Counted from the stretch's first letter, positions 20,783 through 30,747 are shown. The stretch is DNA of 64,000 bases from Pseudomonas eutrophicaquae (GCF_023544715.1 NZ_JAMJEZ010000004.1:1-64000), one strand, 5' to 3'. A program made the numbers and translations. Notes: generated by a model not told the origin, from the sequence alone.

Positions 20783-21802
20783 TCAACGCACCAGCGGTTC
20801 GATCTCCAGCTCCACCCCAAAACGCGCGTAGATGTCAGCCTGAATGCGCTGCGCCAACTGCAACAGCTCACGGCCGGTGGCCTTGCCGTAATTGACCAGC
20901 ACCAGCGCCTGCTGGACATGCACCCCGGCATCACCCCGGCGATAGCCCTTCCAGCCGGCCTGCTCGATCAGCCAGCCGGCCGCCAGTTTGACCTGCCCCT
21001 CAGCAGCCGGATAACTGACCAGCCCCGGCCACTGCGCCCGCAGCGCCTCAGCCTTGGCGGCGCTGACCAGCGGGTTCTTGAAGAAGCTGCCGGCATTACC
21101 GAGCACCTGCGGATCCGGCAATTTCTCCGCGCGAATGGCGCAGACCACCCGGCTCACATCCTGCACACTCGGCTGCTCGATCCCCAAGGCCTGCAGACGC
21201 TGGCGCAGCGGACCGTAGTCGAGCTGCAGCGCCGCGCGACGGCTCAGGGCAAAGCGCACCCGCAGGATCAGCCAGCGTCCCGCCTCACGCTTGAAGCGGC
21301 TGTCGCGGTAGGCAAAGCCGCATTCCGCCGCGCTGAATTCACACAGCTGGCCCGACTGGCGATCCAGCGCCAGCAGGCTGTGCAGGACATCCTTGAGCTC
21401 GACGCCATAAGCACCGATGTTTTGCATCGGCGCCGCACCCACGGTGCCGGGAATCAGGCTGAGGTTCTCCAGGCCACACAGCCCCTGCTCCAGCGTCCAG
21501 AGCACAAAGGGATGCCAGGGCTCGCCCGCCTCGGCCTCGACCAGCACCTGACCGTCCTGCTCACCGAGCAGGCGCCGGCCACGACTGGCCAGACGCAGCA
21601 CGAAGGCATCCAGATCGCCAGTCAGCAGCAGGTTGCTGCCCCCGCCCAGTGGCAGCAGTTCAGCGCCGCGCGCCGCAGCGGCGCTCAGGGCCTCGCGCAC
21701 CTCACACTCATCATGAGCCTCGGCGAACCAGCGCGCCGTGGCGGCCACCCCGAAGGTGTTGCAGGCCTTGAGCGGATAGTGCTCGTGAATGATCAGCGTC
21801 AT
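20783..21802 (-). CDS. murB: UDP-N-acetylenolpyruvoylglucosamine reductase
   Basis: MurB reduces UDP-GlcNAc-enolpyruvate to UDP-MurNAc with NADPH and FAD in cytoplasmic peptidoglycan synthesis. The 339-residue type I enzyme shows NTFGVAATARWF, LPLGGGSNLLL for FAD binding, LSLIPGTVGAAPMQNIGAYG, and the proton-donor Ser in GNAGSFFKNP. The ATG at 21802 has GGGAGA upstream, preferred over an in-frame extension at 21817. The gene follows kdsB directly. The low-molecular-weight phosphatase gene that sits between them in P. aeruginosa is missing. Confidence 0.95.
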   Translation of the reverse strand: MTLIIHEHYPLKACNTFGVAATARWFAEAHDECEVREALSAAAARGAELLPLGGGSNLLLTGDLDAFVLRLASRGRRLLGEQDGQVLVEAEAGEPWHPFVLWTLEQGLCGLENLSLIPGTVGAAPMQNIGAYGVELKDVLHSLLALDRQSGQLCEFSAAECGFAYRDSRFKREAGRWLILRVRFALSRRAALQLDYGPLRQRLQALGIEQPSVQDVSRVVCAIRAEKLPDPQVLGNAGSFFKNPLVSAAKAEALRAQWPGLVSYPAAEGQVKLAAGWLIEQAGWKGYRRGDAGVHVQQALVLVNYGKATGRELLQLAQRIQADIYARFGVELEIEPLVR

Positions 21803-21847
21803 GGGCTCTCCCGACACCAGCAGCGCTTCAATCGCGCACGATGCATG

Positions 21848-22612
21848 TCACGCCCCCAGCCACTGGCGGACGCGCTGCAGATCTTCCGGCGTATCGACCC
21901 CGGCCGGCGGCGTCTCGAGGGCATCGGCCACATGGATGCGCACGCCGTGCCACAGCGCGCGCAGCTGCTCCAGGCACTCGGTGTCTTCCAGCCAGCACGG
22001 GCCCCAGGCGACGAAGTCGTGGAGAAAACCGGCGCGATAGGCATAGATGCCGATATGGCGGCGGAACGGCACGCCAGCCGGCAGACGGTCGCGCCCAGTG
22101 GCAAAGGCATCACGCGCCCAGGGCAGCGGCGCGCGGCTGAAGGTCAGCGCCAGACCACTGGTATCGCTGACCACCTTGACCACGTTGGGATTGAACAGCT
22201 GGGCCGCGTCCTCGATCGGCTCGGCCAGGGTGGCGATGCCGGCCTGCGGGTTGGCCGCCAGATTGGCCGCTACCTGATCGATGATCGCCGGCGGAATCAG
22301 CGGCTCATCACCCTGCACATTGACCACGATGGCCTCAGGGGGCAAACCCAGCTGGGTGGCCACCTCGGCCAGACGGTCGGTGCCGGAGTTGTGTTCGGCG
22401 CGGGTCAGCAGCACTTCAGCCCCAAACGCCTGGCAGGCCGCGACGATGCGCGCATCATCAGTGGCCACCACCACGCGGCGGGCGGAGCTCTGGCGCGCCT
22501 GCTCCCAGACGTGCTGGATCATCGGCTTGCCAGCGATGTCCTGCAGCGGCTTGCCGGGCAGGCGGGTGGAGGCGTAGCGGGCAGGGATGACGACGACAAA
22601 ATCCATGCTCAT
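21848..22612 (-). CDS. kdsB: 3-deoxy-manno-octulosonate cytidylyltransferase
   Basis: KdsB activates Kdo as CMP-Kdo for lipopolysaccharide inner-core synthesis. The 254-residue protein shows [31 protein letters not shown] and [12 protein letters not shown], with the expected length. Its ATG at 22612 overlaps the Trm112-family stop (ATGA). A second ATG two codons on (22606) is also possible. It belongs to the lpxK-trm112-kdsB-murB envelope run. Confidence 0.96.
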   Translation of the reverse strand: MSMDFVVVIPARYASTRLPGKPLQDIAGKPMIQHVWEQARQSSARRVVVATDDARIVAACQAFGAEVLLTRAEHNSGTDRLAEVATQLGLPPEAIVVNVQGDEPLIPPAIIDQVAANLAANPQAGIATLAEPIEDAAQLFNPNVVKVVSDTSGLALTFSRAPLPWARDAFATGRDRLPAGVPFRRHIGIYAYRAGFLHDFVAWGPCWLEDTECLEQLRALWHGVRIHVADALETPPAGVDTPEDLQRVRQWLGA

Positions 22613-22794
22613 TTGTCCAGGCGCTCATCAACGCTCAGGGTGCGCGCCTCGCTCTCCAGCATCACCGGGATGCCATCGCGCACCGGGTAGGCCAGGCCAT
22701 CGGCCTTGCAGATCAGCTCAGACTGGTCGTCACTGAGTTTGAGGGGGCCCTTGCACAGCGGGCAGGCGAGTATGTCGAGCAGTTTCGGGTCCAT
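22609..22794 (-). CDS. Trm112 family small protein (YcaR-like)
   Basis: A 61-residue protein starting [20 protein letters not shown] with a CxxC pair and a later single Cys ([21 protein letters not shown]). The family resembles the eukaryotic methyltransferase activator Trm112. Its bacterial function is unknown, though the gene almost always sits between lpxK and kdsB. It overlaps kdsB by 4 nt and follows lpxK by 41 nt. Confidence 0.9.
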   Translation of the reverse strand: MDPKLLDILACPLCKGPLKLSDDQSELICKADGLAYPVRDGIPVMLESEARTLSVDERLDK

Positions 22795-22835
22795 GATCCA
22801 TTCCTGGCAGAGGTATCAGGGGGACCCGTGCGGCG

Positions 22836-23834
22836 TCAGCGTGACAGCAGGCGCTCGAGCTGGGCGTCGAACCAGGCCACGAAGGCCTCGGACGGCTGCG
22901 CATCGACCGCCAGATACCACCAGTCAGACGCGGCGAATCCCCGGCATTTCACCGCATCCTTCTCGGTCATCAGCAGCGGCAAGGCCGGCGTGAACTGCAG
23001 ATCCTCGGCGCGATAGGCCGCGTGGTCGGCGAAAGGATGCGGAATCGGCCGCCAGTGTAGCGCCTCGAGGGTAGCGAAGAAACGCTGTGGGTTGCCGATC
23101 CCGGCCACGGCGTGCACGCGCTGACCGGGCGGCAGATGATCGAGCGGGTAACGCGCGCCGCTGGCCAGGTTGACCAGCGCGCGGGGCTGCAGGTTGAAGG
23201 CAAAGCCCTCGGCACGATCACCGGCGGCGCCGTTGAACAGGCAGGCATCCACGCTCTTCAGACGCTCGACCGGCTCGCGCAGCGGCCCGGCCGGCAGACA
23301 GCGGCGGTTGCCCAGACCGCGGGCGGCATCGATCAGCACCAGCTCCAGATCGCGGGCCAGACGGTAATGCTGCAGGCCATCATCACTGAGGATCAGGTCC
23401 AGCGGCTCCTGCTCAAGCAGGGCGCGAATCGCCCGGGGACGATCCGGGTCGATCATCAGCGCTACGCCGCTGCGCTCGACGATCATCAAGGGCTCATCGC
23501 CCGCCTCGCCCGGCGCCTGCCCGGCCTTGACCCGCCAGGGCAGGCAGGGCGGCCGGGCGCCGTAGCCGCGGCTGACCACCCCGACCCGCAGACCACGGGC
23601 ACGGCAATGCTCGATCAGCCAGAGGATCAGCGGGGTCTTGCCGGTACCACCGACTGTGAGGTTACCGACCACGATCACCGGCAGCGGCGCCTTGAAGGCC
23701 GGAGGCTGACCACGCAGAAACGCCGCGCGCCGACGCCGCACCACCCAGCGATACAGCACCTCCAAGGGACGCAACAATCCCAGTGCCGGATGCCCGGTAT
23801 ACCAAGCCTGACTCACCCGCTCCGCCAGCTTCAT
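22836..23834 (-). CDS. lpxK: Tetraacyldisaccharide 4'-kinase
   Basis: LpxK phosphorylates the lipid A precursor at the 4' position on the inner face of the cytoplasmic membrane. The 332-residue protein has the modified P-loop [12 protein letters not shown] (about 57-68), [15 protein letters not shown] and [10 protein letters not shown], all family hallmarks. The N-terminal 30 residues form the amphipathic membrane-contact region. The ATG overlaps the exbD stop as ATGA, so ExbB/ExbD and LpxK are translationally linked, as in other pseudomonads. Confidence 0.95.
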   Translation of the reverse strand: MKLAERVSQAWYTGHPALGLLRPLEVLYRWVVRRRRAAFLRGQPPAFKAPLPVIVVGNLTVGGTGKTPLILWLIEHCRARGLRVGVVSRGYGARPPCLPWRVKAGQAPGEAGDEPLMIVERSGVALMIDPDRPRAIRALLEQEPLDLILSDDGLQHYRLARDLELVLIDAARGLGNRRCLPAGPLREPVERLKSVDACLFNGAAGDRAEGFAFNLQPRALVNLASGARYPLDHLPPGQRVHAVAGIGNPQRFFATLEALHWRPIPHPFADHAAYRAEDLQFTPALPLLMTEKDAVKCRGFAASDWWYLAVDAQPSEAFVAWFDAQLERLLSR

Positions 23835-24244
23835 GGCGCCTCTCCACGCGGCAAGGTGTTTATGCGCAGGCGCGTAAAGCCCTGCTGCGCGGCGATATCA
23901 AGCGCCGTGACCACCGCCTGATGGGCGGTGCGCGCATCCGCGCTGATCAGCAGCCCCTGCTCGCGCTCGGCCTGACGCGCCGCCAGCGCCTGGGCCAGCG
24001 CCGCGGCATCCGCCAAGGGCTGCTGATTCAGCTGGTAGCGGCCGGCGGCATCGATACGGAGCTCCAGGCCCTGTGGCGGGCTGGCGGGCGCGGTGCTGGC
24101 CGACTCGGGCAGCTCCAGCTGCAGCGGGGCTTCCCGGCTGAAGGAGGTGCTGACCACAAAGAACAGCAGCAGGATGAAGATCACATCCAGCAGCGGCGCC
24201 AGGCCAATCTCTACCGGATCACGCGCGCGGCGGGGAAACTTCAC
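23831..24244 (-). CDS. exbD: ExbD/TolR family biopolymer transport protein
   Basis: A 137-residue inner-membrane protein with a short cytoplasmic N-terminus, one membrane helix (about 15-34) containing the proton-carrying Asp in [14 protein letters not shown], and a periplasmic domain. It forms proton-driven complexes with the ExbB/TolQ homologue next door. The start is GTG at 24244, 2 nt after exbB. No tonB or tolA gene is adjacent, so the energised partner is unknown. Confidence 0.88.
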   Translation of the reverse strand: MKFPRRARDPVEIGLAPLLDVIFILLLFFVVSTSFSREAPLQLELPESASTAPASPPQGLELRIDAAGRYQLNQQPLADAAALAQALAARQAEREQGLLISADARTAHQAVVTALDIAAQQGFTRLRINTLPRGEAP

Positions 24245-24246
24245 AC

Positions 24247-24867
24247 TCAGCCCCCGAACCCGTCGCGCAGACCTTGGGTGCGCTCGACCAGCGCAATCGC
24301 CTCCTGCTCCATACCAACCACCAGCTCATCGACTCGGCGCTGCAGGTAGCGGTGGAAGAACAGCGCCGGAATCGCCACGATCAGCCCGGCCGCCGTGGTG
24401 ATCAGTGCGCGGGAGATGCCGCTGGCCAGCTGGGCGGGATTGCTCATGCCCGCCCCGGTGAAGCCGCCAAACAGCTCGATCATGCCCAGCACCGTGCCCA
24501 GCAGCCCGAGCAGCGGGGCGATGGCGGCGATACTGCCCAGCGCGTTGAGGTAGCGCTCCAGCTCATGGATGACCCGCGCGGCAGCCTGCTCGATGCTCTC
24601 TTTCATGATCTCCCGGCCGTGCTCGGCATTGAGCAGGCCGGTGGCGAGGATGGTGCCCAGCGGGGATTGCTGGCGCAGGGTCTCCAGCTGCGCACGACTG
24701 AGCGAACCGGCAGCCTGCCACTCGGCCACCTGGGCACCGAGGGCCGGTGGCGCGACCCGCCCCGGGCGCAGCACCCACAGCCGTTCAAGACTGATGGTCA
24801 GCGCTGCCAGCGAGCAGAGCATGATCGGCAGCATCGTCCAGCCACCGTTTGCGATCAGTTCCCACAC
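24247..24867 (-). CDS. exbB: ExbB/TolQ/MotA family proton channel protein
   Basis: A 206-residue protein with three membrane segments (about 10-30, 110-135 and 152-172) and the family-defining helix around IAPLLGLLGTVLGMIELF. It forms the stator pentamer around ExbD. The start is GTG at 24867 with GGGGAGG upstream. It begins the exbB-exbD-lpxK-trm112-kdsB-murB run and lies 56 nt after comEC. Confidence 0.88.
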   Translation of the reverse strand: MWELIANGGWTMLPIMLCSLAALTISLERLWVLRPGRVAPPALGAQVAEWQAAGSLSRAQLETLRQQSPLGTILATGLLNAEHGREIMKESIEQAAARVIHELERYLNALGSIAAIAPLLGLLGTVLGMIELFGGFTGAGMSNPAQLASGISRALITTAAGLIVAIPALFFHRYLQRRVDELVVGMEQEAIALVERTQGLRDGFGG

Positions 24868-24923
24868 CTTCGAGCCCTCCCCAAAAACCGCGCCACTCTA
24901 GCACAGGGCCACCCGGCTGCCGC

Positions 24924-27173
24924 TCAGTCGGCGGGCGGTTTTTCCTGCCAGAATCCTCCCTGCCCGCGCAGGCCACGCGGCACCTCTCCACGGCCCAGCA
25001 CCCAGTGCAGCGCCCCTTGGGCGGCGGTATCGTAGAGCGGTACGCCCAGCTGCTGATAGCGCGCCACCACCTGGGGATGCGGATGGCCGTACGGGCTCAG
25101 CCAACGGCGGGTCAGCAGCGCGCCACGCGGTGCAACCGCACGGATGAAGGCTGCGCTGGACGAGCTGCGGCTACCGTGATGGGGCACCAGCAGCCAGTCG
25201 GATTGCAGCCCCGGCCGGCGGAGCAGCTCACGCTCGGCCGCCACGCCAATATCGCCGGTCAGCAGCAGACGCTCGCCCCCGGCCTCGACCTGCAGCACAC
25301 AGGATGCCTCGTTGCCATTCGGCGCAGCCTGCCATTGCAGGGTACGAAACTGCACGCCGTCCCACTGCCACTGCTGGCCATCCCGACAGGCCTCCGGCAG
25401 GCGTGGCAGCGCTCCGCGTAGCGGCTCACCACTGACCAGCCGCCCTACGCTCAGGCCCGCCAGCAACGCCCCCGCGCCACCGGCATGATCGCGATCCGCG
25501 TGACTGAGCAGCAGCAGATCCAGGTGCCGCACCCCAAGCCCGGCCAGCAGCGGACGCAGGATCTTCTCGCCGCTGTCAAACCCCGGCGCGGCCGGCCCGG
25601 CGTCATACAGCAGGGCGTGCTGACGGGTACGCACCAGCACCGCCAGCCCCTGCCCGACATCCAGCACCCAGATCTGCGCACGCTGCTCCGGCAACGTGGG
25701 CGCTGCCGGCCACAGCGCCACAGCCAGCAACAACAACCCCGGCAGACGCAGCGGCACCCCGCGCGGCAGCAGCATCAACAAGGCACCCAAAAGCGCCAGC
25801 AGCACCGCCCAAGGCGGCAATGCAGCGCCCTGCCAAGCCGGCCAGCGCTGCGCCAGCCCATCGAGCAGCAGGAACAGCTGCTGTAGCTGCCAGCCGGCCA
25901 AATTCAACAGCGCCTCCCCCAGCCGCGGGACGCCCAAGAGCAGGCTGCCCGCAAGCGCCAGCGGCACGATGCCAAGGCTCACCCAGGGCACAGCGAGCAG
26001 ATTGGCCAGCAGCGCACTGACGCTGAGCGGCAGGCCCAGCGCCAGCAAGAGCGGCAACAACCCGAGGGTCATCACCCACTGCGTCTGCAGCAGCAGCCCC
26101 AGGGGGTGGGCGCGCCCGAGCCGTGCGGCAAAACACCAGACCAGCAGCGCCACCGCCGCAAACGACAGCCAGAAGCCCGCCTGCAAGCTGGCCAAAGGAT
26201 CCAGCAGCAGGACCGCAGCCAGTGCCAGCAACAGCGCCGTACCCGCGCCCAAATGCTGATAGCGCCAGCGCCACAACAGGACGATCGCGGTCATCAGACA
26301 GGCACGGCGCACCGGAACCTCAAAGCCCGCCAGCGCCCCATAGGCCAGCGCTCCGCCGAGTGCCAGCAGGCAGGCGCTCGGTAACCAGGGCCAGCGCTGC
26401 GGCCAGAGTCCCAGACGAAACAGCCCAGCTACCAGCCCATACAACAGCCCCGCCAGCATCGCCACATGCTGACCGGAAATCACCAGCAGATGCGTGGTGC
26501 CGGTGGCCCGCAGAACCTTCCAGTCCTGCTCGCTCATCCCGGAGCCATCGCCCAGTACCAGTGCGGCCAGCGCCCCGGCCCGTTCACTGGCCGGCACTGC
26601 CAAGAGACGCTGACGTAGCCGATCGCGCCAGGCCAGCACCCCTTCGGCCGCCTGCAGACGCTCGCCCTGCTTGACCGAGCCAGTCGCACCAATCTTGCGG
26701 GCGGTGAGCCAAGCTTCGTAGTCAAAGCCATGTGGATTGATACTGCCGCGCGGGCGCTTGAGATTCACCGCCAGTCGCCACTGCTCACCGGCCATCAGCG
26801 CCGGCGCTCCATGCCAGGACAAGCGCAGCCGGGCCGGCAGCGGCCCCCGGCGCGAGTGGGCCTGCTCCAGATAGAAGCGGGTCACGCCCTCGCTGTGCTC
26901 GGGCAGCCCGCTGATGCGCCCTTCCAGCCAGAGGGTCTGGCCATCACGCGCGGAGGCCAGGCGATCATCCAGGACTGCCTGCGCCTGCCAGACTGCCCAG
27001 CCACTCCCCAGACACAGGCAGACCAGCAGCACCGCCCAAGGCCTGGCAGGCCACCAGCCGAGCAGTAGCAGACTCAGCAGCAGCGCCGCTGCTGGCCAGT
27101 ACAGATCCGGCAGAGCAGGCAGAAAACGCAGCGACAACAGCCCCACACACAGCGCCAGCAATTCCTTGTGCAT
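24924..27173 (-). CDS. comEC: ComEC/Rec2 family DNA internalization protein
   Basis: A 749-residue polytopic membrane protein. The order is an N-terminal DUF4131 region with membrane helices and an OB-like soluble part, a Competence domain of many helices (about 210-490), and a C-terminal metallo-beta-lactamase-like domain with VLDVGQGLAVLVRT and LLLSHADRDHAGG. In naturally competent bacteria ComEC carries single-stranded DNA across the inner membrane. I chose ATG 27173 (MHKELLALCVGLLSL) with AAGGG upstream over a frame opening at 27230. The gene is intact, so DNA uptake is possible, but no pilus gene is in the window. Confidence 0.92.
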   Translation of the reverse strand: MHKELLALCVGLLSLRFLPALPDLYWPAAALLLSLLLLGWWPARPWAVLLVCLCLGSGWAVWQAQAVLDDRLASARDGQTLWLEGRISGLPEHSEGVTRFYLEQAHSRRGPLPARLRLSWHGAPALMAGEQWRLAVNLKRPRGSINPHGFDYEAWLTARKIGATGSVKQGERLQAAEGVLAWRDRLRQRLLAVPASERAGALAALVLGDGSGMSEQDWKVLRATGTTHLLVISGQHVAMLAGLLYGLVAGLFRLGLWPQRWPWLPSACLLALGGALAYGALAGFEVPVRRACLMTAIVLLWRWRYQHLGAGTALLLALAAVLLLDPLASLQAGFWLSFAAVALLVWCFAARLGRAHPLGLLLQTQWVMTLGLLPLLLALGLPLSVSALLANLLAVPWVSLGIVPLALAGSLLLGVPRLGEALLNLAGWQLQQLFLLLDGLAQRWPAWQGAALPPWAVLLALLGALLMLLPRGVPLRLPGLLLLAVALWPAAPTLPEQRAQIWVLDVGQGLAVLVRTRQHALLYDAGPAAPGFDSGEKILRPLLAGLGVRHLDLLLLSHADRDHAGGAGALLAGLSVGRLVSGEPLRGALPRLPEACRDGQQWQWDGVQFRTLQWQAAPNGNEASCVLQVEAGGERLLLTGDIGVAAERELLRRPGLQSDWLLVPHHGSRSSSSAAFIRAVAPRGALLTRRWLSPYGHPHPQVVARYQQLGVPLYDTAAQGALHWVLGRGEVPRGLRGQGGFWQEKPPAD

Positions 27174-27303
27174 CACACCCTTCCCTGGAGACCTGCCGTT
27201 CGGTCGATACACCCCGCCACGGGGGCGCATCCCCCTTTATGCCAACAGCACAAGGCGTGTGAGGCAGGCATAATAGCCGGGCATCTTCCCTGCCGGAGCC
27301 ATC

Positions 27304-27828
27304 ATGCCGCGCCGTCTGTTCAAGCGATACATGCCCCATCCCGATCGCATCAAAAGCAATCAGTCGCTGCGCTTTCTCGGCAGCCTGATTCACGACCCCA
27401 ACCTCTGGCACCTCAATCGCCATTCGGTGACCCGGGCGATGTCCATCGGCCTGTTCTGGGCGATGATCCCGATGCCGATGCAGATGCTCGCGGCGGCGGC
27501 GCTGGCGATCCCGCTGCGCGCCAATCTGCCGATTTCCATCGGGCTGGTCTGGCTGACCAACCCGATCACCATGCCGCCGATTTTCTATGCCACCTACAGG
27601 CTCGGCGCCTGGCTGATGGGGCTGCCGGAGCTGGTGATGCCGGATGAACTGAGCATGGAATGGGTGACTGATGAGCTGGTCAACCTGTGGAAGCCGCTGT
27701 ATCTGGGCTCATTGGTGGCCGCACTGGGCGCCGCGCTGATCGGCTACTTTGGCACCCTGCTCTACTGGCGCTGGTGGGTACAGCGCAGCTGGCGCAAGCG
27801 GCGTGAGCGGCGTAACGGCTTCGATTGA
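27304..27828 (+). CDS. DUF2062 domain membrane protein
   Basis: A 174-residue protein with two or three membrane helices and the DUF2062 signature WHLNRHSVTRAMSIGLFWAMIP followed by LTNPITMPPIFYATYRLG. The C-terminus is very basic (RKRRERR). The family has no established function. ATG 27304 has CCGGAG a few bases upstream. It stands alone on the plus strand between comEC (divergent) and lolD (convergent), the same place as PA2985 in P. aeruginosa. Confidence 0.85.
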   Translation: MPRRLFKRYMPHPDRIKSNQSLRFLGSLIHDPNLWHLNRHSVTRAMSIGLFWAMIPMPMQMLAAAALAIPLRANLPISIGLVWLTNPITMPPIFYATYRLGAWLMGLPELVMPDELSMEWVTDELVNLWKPLYLGSLVAALGAALIGYFGTLLYWRWWVQRSWRKRRERRNGFD

Positions 27829-27871
27829 AAGCGCGGCAGCGCCCACCCACCGGGCACCGCCGCAGGCCTGC

Positions 27872-28561
27872 TCAGGCTTTTTCCACCAAACGTCCGCCTT
27901 CAAGATGCAGTACGCGGTCCATCTGGTGCGCCAGGGACAGGTCGTGGGTCACGACCAGAAACGCCGTCTTCAGTGACACACTCAGCTCCAGCATCAGCTC
28001 CTGAATGCCGCGGGCGGTGTTCTGATCCAGGTTCCCGGTCGGCTCGTCCAGCAGCACCAGGGCCGGCCGGTTGACCAACGCACGGGCAATCGCTACCCGC
28101 TGACGCTCGCCGCCTGACAGCTCACCCGGCTTATGGCTCAGACGATGCCCAAGCCCGACCTGCTCCAACAAGGCGGTGGCCCGCTCGCGCGCCTCGCTGA
28201 TCGGCGTGCGGCCGATCAGCAGCGGCATGCAGACGTTTTCCAGCGCCGAAAACTCCGGCAGCAGATGGTGGAACTGATAGACGAAGCCCATCGCCCGATT
28301 GCGCAGCAAGCCGCGCTCCTTCTCGCCCAGCGCCGACAGCTCCTCACCGGCCAGCCAGACACTGCCCTCGCTGGGATTGTCCAGCCCGCCTAACAGGTTC
28401 AGCAGGGTGGTCTTGCCGGAGCCGGAGCTACCGACAATCGCCACCCGCTCACCCGGCAGCAGCTCCAGCTGCACGCCCTGCAGCACCTGTACCGACTGCG
28501 GGCCTTCCTCGTAACGCTTGCCCAGGTTGCGGCAGGACAAAACCGACTGTGCCTTACTCAT
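27872..28561 (-). CDS. lolD: Lipoprotein-releasing ABC transporter ATPase LolD
   Basis: LolD is the ATPase of the complex that extracts outer-membrane lipoproteins from the inner membrane and hands them to LolA. The 229-residue protein has Walker [12 protein letters not shown], the LolD-type Q-loop region [16 protein letters not shown], signature [15 protein letters not shown] and Walker [13 protein letters not shown]. Its ATG overlaps the upstream permease gene by 8 nt (ATGAGTAA). No second permease gene follows; the next gene is on the other strand. Confidence 0.96.
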   Translation of the reverse strand: MSKAQSVLSCRNLGKRYEEGPQSVQVLQGVQLELLPGERVAIVGSSGSGKTTLLNLLGGLDNPSEGSVWLAGEELSALGEKERGLLRNRAMGFVYQFHHLLPEFSALENVCMPLLIGRTPISEARERATALLEQVGLGHRLSHKPGELSGGERQRVAIARALVNRPALVLLDEPTGNLDQNTARGIQELMLELSVSLKTAFLVVTHDLSLAHQMDRVLHLEGGRLVEKA

Positions 28562-29801
28562 AACGCAGTGCCTCCGCAGGCTGGGTACGGGCGGCCTTCC
28601 AGGCCGGGTACAGGGTGGCGAGGAAGCTCAGCAGCAGCGCCGTCGAGCAGATCAGCAGCACATCTTCGCCACGCAGCTGCGAGGGCAGATAGTTGATGAA
28701 GTACACATCGGCACTGAGGAACTGATGCCCCAGCAGCCGCTCCAGCGCGGCCACCCAGTCGGTGATATTCAGCGCCGCCACCACCCCGAGCACCCCGCCG
28801 ATCAGGGTGCCTGTCACCCCGATCACCGTGCCCTGCACCATGAACACCAGCATGATCTGCCGCGGCGTCATGCCCAGGGTGCGCAGGATGGCGATATCGG
28901 CCTTCTTGTCGGTCACCACCATCACCAGCGTGGAGATGATGTTGAAGGCCGCCACCGCGACGATCAGTAGCAGCAGCAGCGCAATCATCTTCTTCTCCAT
29001 CTGGATCGCCTGGAACAGGCTGCCGTGGCTGCGTGTCCAGTCGCGGGCCTGATAGTCACTGCCCTGCAGACGATCAGCGATTTCCCACGCCACCCGCGGC
29101 GCCTTGAACAGGTCATCGAGCTTGAGGCGCACGCCCTCGACCTGATGCTCGGCCCAGCGCGACAGGCGGGCCGCGTCCCCGACATGGATCAGCGCCAGCG
29201 AGCTATCCAGCTCGGCGCCGACCTTGAACACACCGACCACGGTAAAGCGCTTGAGGCGCGGGAATACCCCGGCCGGTGTCACTGAGGCCTCCGGCAGGAT
29301 GAAAGTCAGCTTGTCGCCCAGACCAACGCGAAAACGCCGCGCCGTCACCTCGCCAATGATGATGCCGAACTCGCCACTGGCCAGCGCGTCAAGACGCCCC
29401 TGCACCATGTGCTGATCGATGATCGAAACCTGCTTTTCAGCCTCCGGCAACACCGCGTTGATCAGCACCGGCTGCACACCGCCGCTGTGGCTGAGCATGC
29501 CCTGCAGCTGGGTAAAGGGCGCCACCGCCAGCACCGCCGGATGATCCGCCGCCTGACGGGCCACCGCCTGCCAGTCATCGATCGGCTGCAGGCTGCTGAC
29601 CGTGGCATGGGGCACCATGCCGAGGATGCGCGTACGCAGCTCACGGTCGAAGCCGTTCATCACCGAGAGCACGAGGATCATCACCAGAACGCCCAGGGCG
29701 AGACCGATCATCGAGGTCAGGGAAATGAACGAGATGAAATGGTTGCGGCGCTTGGCGCGGGTATAGCGCGCACCGATGAACACAGGTAAGGGTCTGAACA
29801 T
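28554..29801 (-). CDS. lolC: Lipoprotein-releasing permease, single LolC/LolE-family protein (LolF candidate)
   Basis: A 415-residue FtsX-fold permease with a helix near 25-48, a large periplasmic domain, and three C-terminal helices (about 273-300, 320-345, 380-402). The N-terminus [20 protein letters not shown] and the proline-rich loop [15 protein letters not shown] are typical of LolC-type proteins, where this loop is the LolA-binding hook. P. aeruginosa has two permeases around lolD. Here only one is present, so the transporter may be a LolD-LolF type with two copies of this protein. A lolE elsewhere cannot be excluded. Upstream is a 181-bp gap to the divergent glpQ. Confidence 0.9.
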   Translation of the reverse strand: MFRPLPVFIGARYTRAKRRNHFISFISLTSMIGLALGVLVMILVLSVMNGFDRELRTRILGMVPHATVSSLQPIDDWQAVARQAADHPAVLAVAPFTQLQGMLSHSGGVQPVLINAVLPEAEKQVSIIDQHMVQGRLDALASGEFGIIIGEVTARRFRVGLGDKLTFILPEASVTPAGVFPRLKRFTVVGVFKVGAELDSSLALIHVGDAARLSRWAEHQVEGVRLKLDDLFKAPRVAWEIADRLQGSDYQARDWTRSHGSLFQAIQMEKKMIALLLLLIVAVAAFNIISTLVMVVTDKKADIAILRTLGMTPRQIMLVFMVQGTVIGVTGTLIGGVLGVVAALNITDWVAALERLLGHQFLSADVYFINYLPSQLRGEDVLLICSTALLLSFLATLYPAWKAARTQPAEALRYE

Positions 29802-29982
29802 GCTCGAGTTGGCCTGGCGGGCGTAAGGGAAACTTCCGGTTGGCTGGCGCTTGCCAGTGGCAAGCCGCAGGGCAGTCTACCCCAAGCCACTGCGGGCTGC
29901 ATCGCAGGGCATTTGCAGGACATGCGACAAGCCGCTAGAAGTGCGCTATCCATTGAAGACTGATACCCGCGGAGAGTCATCC

Positions 29983-30705
29983 ATGCCCCTGATCTATGGC
30001 CATCGCGGTGCACGCGGCGAAGCACCGGAAAATACCCTGGTCAGCTTCCAGCGCTGCCTGGCGCATGGCGTGACGCGCTGCGAGCTGGACCTGCACCTGT
30101 CGGCCGACGGCGAGCTGATGGTGATCCATGATCCCACGCTGCGGCGCACCACCGGCCGGCGCGGACGGGTCAGCGCACACACTGGCGCAGAGTTGGCCGT
30201 CCTGGATGCACGCAGCAACGGACCCGCCTGGCCGCTCCCCTGCCCGATTCCACGGCTCAGCCAGCTGTTCGCCACGTGCCCGTTCGAGCACTGGCAACTG
30301 GAGGTGAAAAGCGCCTCGGCACGGCGCGCCCGGCAGATCGTCCGCGCGATTGCCGCTTTGGTGGCCGAGCATGGCCTGGAGGACCAGGTGATTGTCACCA
30401 GCAGCTCACGCAGCGTGTTGCGCGCCCTGCGCCAGGACGCGCCGCAGCTCGCCCGGGGGCTGGTGGCCGAGCATGCCTGGCTGGACCCGGTACGCCTTGC
30501 CCAGCGCTATGGCTGCCAGATGCTGGTACTGAACTGGACGCTCTGTACGCCTGAACGTGTACGCCGGGCACAGCAGCGAGGGCTGCATGTCTCAGCCTGG
30601 ACAGTCAACGAGCCGGCGCTGATGCGCCGGCTCGCTGCCGCGGGGGTGGATAGCCTGATTACAGACTTTCCCGGTTTGGCCAGTGCCACACTCCGGGCTC
30701 CTTGA
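29983..30705 (+). CDS. Glycerophosphodiester phosphodiesterase (cytoplasmic UgpQ type)
   Basis: A 240-residue GDPD-family enzyme that hydrolyses glycerophosphodiesters to glycerol-3-phosphate and an alcohol. It shows IYGHRGARGEAPENT with the two catalytic and metal residues, ELDLHLSADGELMVIHD, and the late SAWTVNEPALMRRL. No signal peptide is present, so it is the cytoplasmic form. ATG 29983 has GGAGAG at 29971-29976. An in-frame opening at 29851 would add 44 residues without similarity. It diverges from lolC and converges on sthA. Confidence 0.92.
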   Translation: MPLIYGHRGARGEAPENTLVSFQRCLAHGVTRCELDLHLSADGELMVIHDPTLRRTTGRRGRVSAHTGAELAVLDARSNGPAWPLPCPIPRLSQLFATCPFEHWQLEVKSASARRARQIVRAIAALVAEHGLEDQVIVTSSSRSVLRALRQDAPQLARGLVAEHAWLDPVRLAQRYGCQMLVLNWTLCTPERVRRAQQRGLHVSAWTVNEPALMRRLAAAGVDSLITDFPGLASATLRAP

Positions 30706-30716
30706 ACGGCCAGCCA

Positions 30717-30741
30717 CCGACCGGGTCAGGCGCCCGGTCGG
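30717..30741. terminator. Hairpin between convergent glpQ-like and sthA genes
   Basis: A perfect 9-bp stem, CCGACCGGG (30717-30725) and CCCGGTCGG (30733-30741), with a 7-base loop sits between two convergent stop codons. Neither strand has a T run after it, so it is at best a weak or Rho-assisted terminator or an mRNA 3'-end stabiliser. Confidence 0.45.
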
Positions 30742-30747
30742 GGCACC

